Below, piece after piece: positions 1 to 6,900 of a DNA stretch of 10,678 nt. The stretch's first letter is position 1. Every line of letters begins with the position of its first letter. The notes beneath the pieces were generated by a model. The model made no database searches and was not told the origin of the DNA. It worked only from the letters and a program-made list of their open reading frames with translations. Made by a program: the position numbers and the translations under genes. This DNA comes from Armatimonadota bacterium (GTDB lineage: Bacteria > Armatimonadota > Fimbriimonadia > Fimbriimonadales > ATM1), in contig RFHN01000023.1 of NCBI GenBank assembly GCA_003695835.1, positions 1 to 10,678 of the forward strand, in the 5' to 3' direction.

Positions 1-3000
1 AGCCAAGGCTGTGCGGTTCGCTGCCGACGTCCACGGTCTCTTCCGCGATGATGATGGACGCGTCCACAGGAACGCTCCCGCCGACGCGCAGACCGCGGTA
101 AGCCTCTCGCCTCGGCCGCGGCGGAAGGTCTGTCAAGGAATCCTCAATCCCGTCTGCTCGTCCGTTGCCGTTACTGTCCACGTAGACGATCGCTCGAGCC
201 ACGTATCCGCCATCCAGCGTCTCCCCAGCCGCATCTACGAACGGCGTCAGGTTCGCGGGCTGGTATCGCGGCGGGCTGAATGAGAAGTCGAAGCGTACTG
301 GCTCGAGAATCCTCGTAAGCGGATTGTTCGGGTCGTAGTTGGAAGGCGGCGACAGCCTTACGCCAGCGCGATCCACCGTCGGATCCACCGCCTGCCCGAA
401 TGGGTCGGCAATCAGGCCGATGTCAGACCGATCGATGTCCGGATAATCCGGGCTGAGATTCGGGCGCTCAGTGGGCATCACCTCCCAACCGGCGAACGGC
501 ATCGGTTTGATGACGGCGGCGGCTCCGCCCCGCCAAAACGCGTCCGTTCGGGTCATCTTGACCTGAGACAAACCGCCACCGACCAGATCCACAATACGGC
601 TGCGGTCCGAGACGAAGAACGTCTGTCGCTCGCTGCTTCCGTGACCGACCTGGCCGGCAGAGCTGAGAATCCGCTTGTTGTTGCTGCCGTTGATGTGGTT
701 CTCGAAAGTACCGCCAAACGTGAAGTTCGGATCCGGGCTCCAACCGACAGACTTTCCAGCCGGCGGCACGCCAACGATCTGGTTGACCGTCGTTACCGCC
801 AGCGGGTTCAGCACCGTCATGTCGCGAGCCGGAGCGGGCGTCGGAGTGACCCGGTTGTTGTCAATCACCGACACGTCGAAGTTCAACCGCTCTCCGGGCG
901 TGAGGAAGTTCGGCCCTGACCCGATGAACGGGATGCGAGCCACCGCAAGCCCCCTACCTGGATTGAACGGATCCACGACCGGGGTTCGGTCCTGCGTAAT
1001 GTTCATCCCGCCGGGGCCGCGCAACTGGAACCGGATCTGAATCGTGTCCGTTGGCTGGTATGGGAAGTCATACGCAACAATGTAGAGTTGCTCGCCCCAT
1101 TCCAGCGTGGGCGTGTTCGGCGCGTAAATGTCCGCCACCGCAGACGGATCCACTGCCGGAGGCGTCTGGCGCAGCTGGACGTAGTCCGCCTGCGAGATGA
1201 ACTTGTACTTCAGGTCCGTGTAGTTGTTGCCGCCGCTGTCGGGCGTGTCGATCTGGCCACCGGGCGGCGGGAGGGTGTCGTTCGAGATCAAGCCACCGGT
1301 CGAGAAGGCGTAGAGGTAGCCGTCCTCGCCGGCGTGATACATCCATCCGTATGCAACCGCGGGTGAAGCGAACGCTGAGCTGCCGCGCGACTGCCAACCC
1401 CAAGCGAGGCGCCCGCCCGCGGAGTTCGTTCGGGCTGGATCGGCATAGAGCCCAAGGAACGCGCCATCGTTCGTGGCGACGGTAATCATCGGTTCCGGCA
1501 GGGCGAAGCCTGATGGAACGATCTGCGTGAAGTACGGCGAGCTCGAAGCGCCTCCCGGAACGTCGTTGGAGTCGAACACGAGGGTGCCATCGTTTGCCTG
1601 GCAGGCGTAGAAGTGCCCGTTGTCGTTGATGAAGTAAACGAGGTCTTGCACGAACCCGACCTGAGCGCCGGGCACGTAACAGACGCCCGTAAACGAGAAG
1701 GGATCGAGGGCAGGTTGACTGACGTCCGGGAACTGCCAGTTGAGCGCCGGGTTCTGGTCGCCCGTCAAGTCCCTCGCATACACGTGGCCATCGAAGGACG
1801 TGACGTACACCTTCCCGCCGCCAACAGCCGGCGTGCCGGAGATGGACCCGACAGGCGGGTCGTTGAAATCGGGCCAGGCCCAGTTGAGGTTGGTCGTCTG
1901 ATCGCCGTTTCCGGGAGCGTCCAGGGCGAAGATTCTTCCCTCGATCCCCGCGGCAATCACCTGGTTGTTGACGGCATCGTACGCGACCGAAGCGGTAAAC
2001 GGACCGCGAGCCGGGTCAACCTCGAGGGAGTTCGTCCCGCTGTCGTACTTGGCCTTCGGCCAGGTCCACTCGCGCATGGTCGTCCCCGGCTTCTGCGTCG
2101 TTGAGTCGTAATCGCCTCGCCCGATACAGTCAATCGCATAGATCCGGCCGTTCTGAGCTGCGATGAACAAGAGATCCTTGCCGCCGATGTTTTGGACGAA
2201 CATCGAGCTAACGCCGAAGTCCGTCGGCCAAGGGATCCGGTTGCCCTCGGGGCCGTCAATGCTGTCGTTCGGGTCGCTCCAGTTCGGATCGTTCGTGTCC
2301 GGGATGGACGGATAGGCCCAGTAGACGATCGTGCCGCCGTTGCCATCCCCCGCGGCGTCCAGACAGTAGATGCGGCCGTCCTCGGCGGCGACGAACACAC
2401 ATTCCGTAGGTTCTACAACATTGTTGCTCTTTCGAATGTTGACCTGGGCGATGGTGGGGGTGCTGTAGATCGAGCCAGACGTCTGCCCGACGAACATAGC
2501 CGCGTCGGCGACGACCACGCGGCCCGCGTCGGCAGGGTCGTTGCTGTAGTTCCAAACTTCAAGCCTCAGTCCGCCGTTGGCGGGGTCATGCGTAAACGGC
2601 CGGTTTCCGATACGGACCCAACGCCCGCCCACGTCCTGATTCACGAAGAACTCGAACTGTTGCGCTCCCTCCCGAACGACGTAGCGAGCTGCACGAGCGT
2701 GCAAGTTCGTCGCGTCGCTGCCCGGGAACCACACCCAGATGTCAAAGGTGTTCACGTTCGCGCCCAGGTCCGGCGCCCAAGTGGCTCTCGCAGAGCCAGG
2801 ATAGGTCAGGTCAACGGGTGCGGCGAGATAGTTGCTCCCGAAGAAGCCGGGCGCCATTGGGTTGGGCTGAACCCAAGCCGAGTCGGCCGAGAACAGAGGG
2901 TTGGTGTTGTCTACGACGATGTTCTTGTTCGTCACAAGGCTTGGCGACCAACGCCAGCGCTCCAGGCTGATGTTCGGGCCGGAGGCCTCGATCGCGTGAA

Positions 3001-3889
3001 CGGTACCGCTCGTTACTTCCCGAAGCCCGTCTGGGTCCGTCGGGTCCGCGCTCGCCTGGTTTCGAGCCACCACGACGAGAGTGTCGCTCGGGCCGGGACC
3101 GATCCGCTTGACGACCGGCGATGCAAAGATATTTCCTGGGGAGGGCACGGCGAGCACTGCGTCCGCGGTGACAATACGGTTGTTCGTTGGCCCCATCAGG
3201 TTCCCATCGTCATCTCGAGGAACCGTGTTATACAGAGTGATTCGAATGCTGCCACCGGTGCCGCTCGGGAAGATGCGATCGTCTGTGCCTAACTGCCGAC
3301 CGAGGCGAACCCAGTTGCCGCCTCCCAGGTGTGGGACGATGTCAATGAACTCTCGTTGGTAGTTGACGCCGTCGAAGTCATATTCGATCTTGTAGACGGC
3401 GAACTCGGAGTTCGGCGAGAGTACCCCGCCTGGCATGGTGCCGCTGCTGGGGAACCAGACGTTCAGCGCGTAGACTTGGTTCGGCTGGATGCCGTCGGTC
3501 TGTTGGAGCGTCCAGGTTGCGGTTGCGGTGGCGCCGGAGGTCTGGTCGCCCGGATTGCTCGGTACGACGAAAGCGTAGCGATACGGATTGCCGGGAGCGC
3601 CAAACCAGTCGCCCGATTCCTCCAAGGGAGCCGGCGTCGCCCACGTTCCGGTCTCGCTGTAGGTTGGCCCCGCGTTGTCTCCCGTAACATCCGCGCCGAC
3701 ATCCCGCTGAAGCGGGAACCACCAGCGCAAGTTGGCTACGCCCGGGCCAGGCTCGAGCGGATCCACGTTACGACCAACGCGGCTCGGCTGACCCCGGTGG
3801 GTCGGACTGTCGCCGCCCTGTGCGATCGCGACCGCGAACGCAACGAGAAGACCCAGAATGGTCGTTCCAGCAAACAGCCTTCGTTTCAT
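1..3889 (-). CDS. Secreted golvesin-like / PQQ-type beta-propeller protein (3'-partial)
   Basis: ATG at 3889; the frame stays open to the left edge, giving 1296 whole codons and no stop in the window. Residues 1-23 are a signal peptide (MKRR, hydrophobic core, AIA/QG cleavage). Residues about 70-248 and 325-468 are two golvesin-C-terminal/xanthan-lyase-CBD-like domains, each with a WFP turn, NWVRLG or RWVRIG, and a closing V-x-ADA strand. Eight PQQ/BamB-type blades follow the pattern hydrophobic strand-xDGxxYxxD-x-W-x-(W/F)-P: one at about 256-316 and seven at about 473-865. A Pro/Gly-rich linker (about 873-890) leads to an Ig-like beta-sandwich (about 930-1030). A canonical EF-hand-like loop (D1238, N1240, N1242, D1246, E1249) lies near the visible end. 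Such proteins are extracellular or periplasmic binding proteins; no PQQ-dehydrogenase active site was recognised, so an enzyme role is not supported. Carbohydrate or surface binding is inferred. It follows the preceding gene by 30 bases. Confidence 0.92.
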   Translation of the reverse strand, partial: MKRRLFAGTTILGLLVAFAVAIAQGGDSPTHRGQPSRVGRNVDPLEPGPGVANLRWWFPLQRDVGADVTGDNAGPTYSETGTWATPAPLEESGDWFGAPGNPYRYAFVVPSNPGDQTSGATATATWTLQQTDGIQPNQVYALNVWFPSSGTMPGGVLSPNSEFAVYKIEYDFDGVNYQREFIDIVPHLGGGNWVRLGRQLGTDDRIFPSGTGGSIRITLYNTVPRDDDGNLMGPTNNRIVTADAVLAVPSPGNIFASPVVKRIGPGPSDTLVVVARNQASADPTDPDGLREVTSGTVHAIEASGPNISLERWRWSPSLVTNKNIVVDNTNPLFSADSAWVQPNPMAPGFFGSNYLAAPVDLTYPGSARATWAPDLGANVNTFDIWVWFPGSDATNLHARAARYVVREGAQQFEFFVNQDVGGRWVRIGNRPFTHDPANGGLRLEVWNYSNDPADAGRVVVADAAMFVGQTSGSIYSTPTIAQVNIRKSNNVVEPTECVFVAAEDGRIYCLDAAGDGNGGTIVYWAYPSIPDTNDPNWSDPNDSIDGPEGNRIPWPTDFGVSSMFVQNIGGKDLLFIAAQNGRIYAIDCIGRGDYDSTTQKPGTTMREWTWPKAKYDSGTNSLEVDPARGPFTASVAYDAVNNQVIAAGIEGRIFALDAPGNGDQTTNLNWAWPDFNDPPVGSISGTPAVGGGKVYVTSFDGHVYARDLTGDQNPALNWQFPDVSQPALDPFSFTGVCYVPGAQVGFVQDLVYFINDNGHFYACQANDGTLVFDSNDVPGGASSSPYFTQIVPSGFALPEPMITVATNDGAFLGLYADPARTNSAGGRLAWGWQSRGSSAFASPAVAYGWMYHAGEDGYLYAFSTGGLISNDTLPPPGGQIDTPDSGGNNYTDLKYKFISQADYVQLRQTPPAVDPSAVADIYAPNTPTLEWGEQLYIVAYDFPYQPTDTIQIRFQLRGPGGMNITQDRTPVVDPFNPGRGLAVARIPFIGSGPNFLTPGERLNFDVSVIDNNRVTPTPAPARDMTVLNPLAVTTVNQIVGVPPAGKSVGWSPDPNFTFGGTFENHINGSNNKRILSSAGQVGHGSSERQTFFVSDRSRIVDLVGGGLSQVKMTRTDAFWRGGAAAVIKPMPFAGWEVMPTERPNLSPDYPDIDRSDIGLIADPFGQAVDPTVDRAGVRLSPPSNYDPNNPLTRILEPVRFDFSFSPPRYQPANLTPFVDAAGETLDGGYVARAIVYVDSNGNGRADGIEDSLTDLPPRPRREAYRGLRVGGSVPVDASIIIAEETVDVGSEPHSLG
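140..178 (-). other. EF-hand-like calcium loop in the third gene
   Basis: Residues 1238-1250 read DSNGNGRADGIED after the strand ARAIVYV. Asp1, Asn3, Asn5, Gly6, Asp9 and Glu12 fall at the canonical EF-hand loop spacing. Similar D-x-N-x-N-G-x-x-D-x-x-E loops after a short strand occur in Sdr-type B domains and dockerins of surface proteins. Binding is predicted from the motif alone. Confidence 0.55.
1280..2473 (-). repeat. Seven consecutive PQQ-like propeller blades
   Basis: Residues about 473-870 of the third gene. Blade cores start near residues 497 (VFVAAEDGRIYCLDA), 573 (LLFIAAQNGRIYAID), 643 (QVIAAGIEGRIFALDA), 693 (KVYVTSFDGHVYARD), 750 (LVYFINDNGHFYACQ), 801 (MITVATNDGAFLGLY) and 849 (WMYHAGEDGYLYAF). 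Most are followed by a W-x-(W/F)-P or similar strand. With the isolated blade at about 256-316 the total is eight, the count of BamB and quinoprotein-type propellers. Confidence 0.75.
2300..3730 (-). repeat. Duplicated [golvesin-like domain + propeller blade] unit
   Basis: Unit 1 is residues about 54-316 and unit 2 about 308-530. They match along their length at protein level: GDNAGPTYSETGTWATP against VDNTNPLFSADSAWVQP; YALNVWFP against FDIWVWFP; NWVRLG against RWVRIG; TADAVLAV against VADAAMFV; NIFASPVV against SIYSTPTI; LVVVA...GTVHAIEASG against VFVAAEDGRIYCLDAAG; and WRWSPS against VYWAYPS. Divergence is high, so the duplication is old or both copies were acquired as related modules. Confidence 0.65.
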
Positions 3890-3919
3890 TGCCAAAAAGA
3901 TCCTCACTTTCGAATCACC
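3890..3919 (-). promoter_or_regulatory. 30-base gap with the ribosome binding site of the third gene
   Basis: This is the only non-coding stretch seen. It carries GTGAGGA at 3907-3901, a Shine-Dalgarno-like site ending 11 bases before ATG 3889. In the same frame as both flanking genes it has no stop, so GTG 3907 and TTG 3895 are possible alternative starts. ATG is preferred because the protein from it begins with a textbook signal peptide and because the GAGGA would lie inside a gene starting at GTG. The gap is too short and shows no hairpin that would serve as a terminator, which supports co-transcription. Confidence 0.7.
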
Positions 3920-6900
3920 TTAGTTCCTATCTGCAAATTGGGGCAGACGAATGCCTCGCGTTCCAACGACAGGCGGGATCTCCGACTGGATGTCCGCGCT
4001 GCTGAAACCGAGGTCCTGTTGGGAGAAGTCGATATTCGTTCTCCACTGTGTAATCTCGCCGTAGAACGGAGCCCCGGAAGGATCCGTTCCATACCAACTA
4101 TTCGTAATAATCACATCGCCGATCATCGTGCGCCGGGCTGCCGCCGCTTGCAAGTTGACGCCGCGGATCTGGCGATACACTTCGTTCGGCATCATCCAGA
4201 TCGCCTGCCACTGGCCGGAGCCGTTGCGAGCGATTTCGTAGACGCCGGTTGCGTCCGTGTAAAGGATCGCAAAATCAATATCGCCGTTGGCGTCGAGGCC
4301 GATCCCGCGCAGCGACACGCTGTTGACGCCTCGAATCTTGCGCGTTCCCGCATAGAATCCGGGCACGGTGATCTCGTTCACGACTTCCGTACCGTCCCGA
4401 CTGAAGATGACCAGTCCACCGAGGTTGCCCGTTTCTCGCGGCGCAACCGGATCAGGCGGGTCGAGACCGAGGTCTACGCGCGAAGGCATCATGTCTCCGA
4501 CACCCGCCACGTAGACGAACTTGTTATTCCCGTTGTTGTCCACGCCGATCAACATGCGCTGGATCGTCGTGAACTGCCACGTCTTGCCGCTGAAGCTTTG
4601 AGGCGTGTGCCAGATCAGGACGCCAAGCTGCGGGTCTCCGTTCGCGTTTCGAACCACTCCGGTCACGCGGAAGTTCGCGTCAATGTAATAACGGTCCACG
4701 AGCTCAAGGATGCGCCGGTTACCCGTGTCGGCGATCAGATAGTGCACCCAAAGCTCGTTTTGAGTAATCGGTGGGCCGGTAAGCGGGTAATCGCCGGGCC
4801 GGATGACATCCACCCACACGGTGACGTCTCTGGGTTGCCGAAGCTTCGTCGGCTCGCCCTCCACGTAGCCGGCGGGGCGATACGTGGTGTCCAGAATGAA
4901 CCCTTCGATTGAGCGGATTTCGCCCGCCGAGCGGTCTATCCGCACGACGCGGTCTCCACCCGTATCCACGACGACATACTCGGTCTGGCCGAGGCGGTAG
5001 ACCTTGGTTGGCCGCTCGAGTCTTCGAGTTTGCACCAGAGTGTTGTTACCGTTTTGGGCGACTTGGTACACGACATCGCTCGTCCACCGGACGAAGCCTG
5101 CCGCGTCAAACTCCGCCACGCGCCCTTCGTCTGCCACCGCGGTCAAAGCCTTTCGGAAGCCGAAGATCCCGTGATCAGCCCACGAGACGACAGCCCCGCT
5201 GCCACCCACGGCGCCGAACGCCTGCTGGCTGCCGGGCATCACCGTCTGCTCGAGTCGGACGCGATAGTCCTGGACGCTCTGCACTCCCTGACCCGACGGC
5301 CATCGGACGTGCTTGTTCACGGTGAAGCCGGGCGGGCCTGCCGACGGGAGCAACCAGTTGACCTGCCTGAGACCAGGCCGTCCGGGAATCTCCGTAATGG
5401 AAGGATCGTTCGGCGGAATCTCCGCGTCCATCGCAAACATCAGCCCTTCGAACTGGAAGGGGTTCCCCGAGCGGAGGATCGAGGGCAGGTTGGAGCCGGC
5501 CGCCATATACACGGTGTTGCCCATGACGAGCGCCGGACCATCCACCCGGTAGCCGGTTAGGGCGATGTACCACAGCAGCGGACTCCACTTCGAACCGGTC
5601 GTGTTCGGGTCGAACAATCGCTCGCCGGTCCCTTGGCCGGACACGACGACAGGCAGCGAAGTGCTAAATCCGTTCCGCACCTGGCCCTGCGTGGACTGCA
5701 TCATATTGCTGATACGAAGCACATTGCCTTGTGTTTCGTATTGCGAGCCTTGCAAAACGTTCGATCGCTCGGGCGTCAGCTTGTTGCTGCTGGCCATGTA
5801 GTCCGGCTGGCGCACCCGGAACCCGGGCGGAATCGGCGTGTCGAGTCGGATGTCGAAACGTCTTGGATTGGCGTCCAACGCGACGATGAATGCTACGGGC
5901 ACGCGCGTACCGAAGATGAACTTGTCCGCCGCCACCGTAACGTAACAGACATCGTTGTAAATCGTTGGGCCGCCGTGGAAGTGGAACCGCGTCAACGTTC
6001 CGTTCAGGAACGGGAAGATCGTGTTGATGTAATCGCGGTCCTCCAGCACTGCGGGGATCCGAACGGTCTGGGTGTTGTTGAGCGTTACATTGAACGCATC
6101 GTAGAGGTCCCAGCGGTACACCAATCGAAAGCCGCCGCGCGTGAACTCGTTGAAACAGAACAACGCGCCGCCGCGCTGTTCGTTGCCGGCAATGACGAAA
6201 AGGTTGCCGTTTTGCGCGAGAGCCATGGACTTGATCACAAACGCCTCGCGGTTGATGTCGTCCGGGAGGAAGATCTGCCCACGGATCAACTGGCTCACAA
6301 GGTTCGCCGCGCCGGTGCCCCAGTCAATATGGTAGTCAATGCGAAGGCCCCAGTTGGCCGGCGGACCACCATTGCGAAGGCCGAGGCTGAGCTGCCCGGG
6401 CGCGAATTGAATGACTGTGCCGTCAAAGAAGTTCGCGAGCACCGAGCCAGGCTGCGGGTTGCCGTTCTGGTCCATGAGCGTCAGCTTGATGCCCAAGACC
6501 GAATTCGCAGTATCCACGATCCGCAGTCCCTTCAGCGCCGCCCTCGTGCGAATCTGCATGACCGAGCCGTCGTTGCTCACGATCTCGGGCGATTCGCCCC
6601 GAACGCTGACCCAGAGGCTGGTGAACCCGACCGATGGACCGCCGAGCGACGAACGGTGCGGAACGTACATGACGCCATCGAGGCCGGTCGCGTTGTCGCC
6701 AGACGGAATGTAGCCGACGGTGGGCGGACCGCTCGGCGAAGCGATGTTCGGCGAACCGATTCCCCGGGCGTACCAGTCGTTGCCCGTGTTCATGATGGTG
6801 AGCGTCGTCGGATCAATCGCCCACACGCGTCCGGCAAAACCGAGACCCAGCCGATAGGAATCGAAGATGTAGACCAGACCATCGAACGCAACCGGCGCAT

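Noticed and set aside
365..392. Short direct repeat of CGGTGGATC on the minus strand
   Set aside because: It encodes AVDPTVDRA in the third gene and occurs once; chance use of similar codons explains it, with no sign of a mobile element or binding site.
1957..2555. Overlapping minus-strand open frames in other registers within the third gene
   Set aside because: Their products are Arg/Ser/Thr-rich frame-shifted readings of the propeller blades; the third-gene frame explains the same bases with clear repeated blade motifs.
2192..3292. 366-codon open frame on the plus strand opposite the third gene
   Set aside because: Same antisense register; it ends exactly at the single TTA codon for Leu200 of the third gene. 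No domain or ribosome site supports it.
3329..4912. 527-codon open frame on the plus strand spanning the gap between the second and third genes
   Set aside because: Same antisense register; it can cross the gap because both minus-strand genes are in the same frame. It ends at the TCA codon for Ser1167 of the second gene. Low-complexity, Arg-rich product with no family resemblance.
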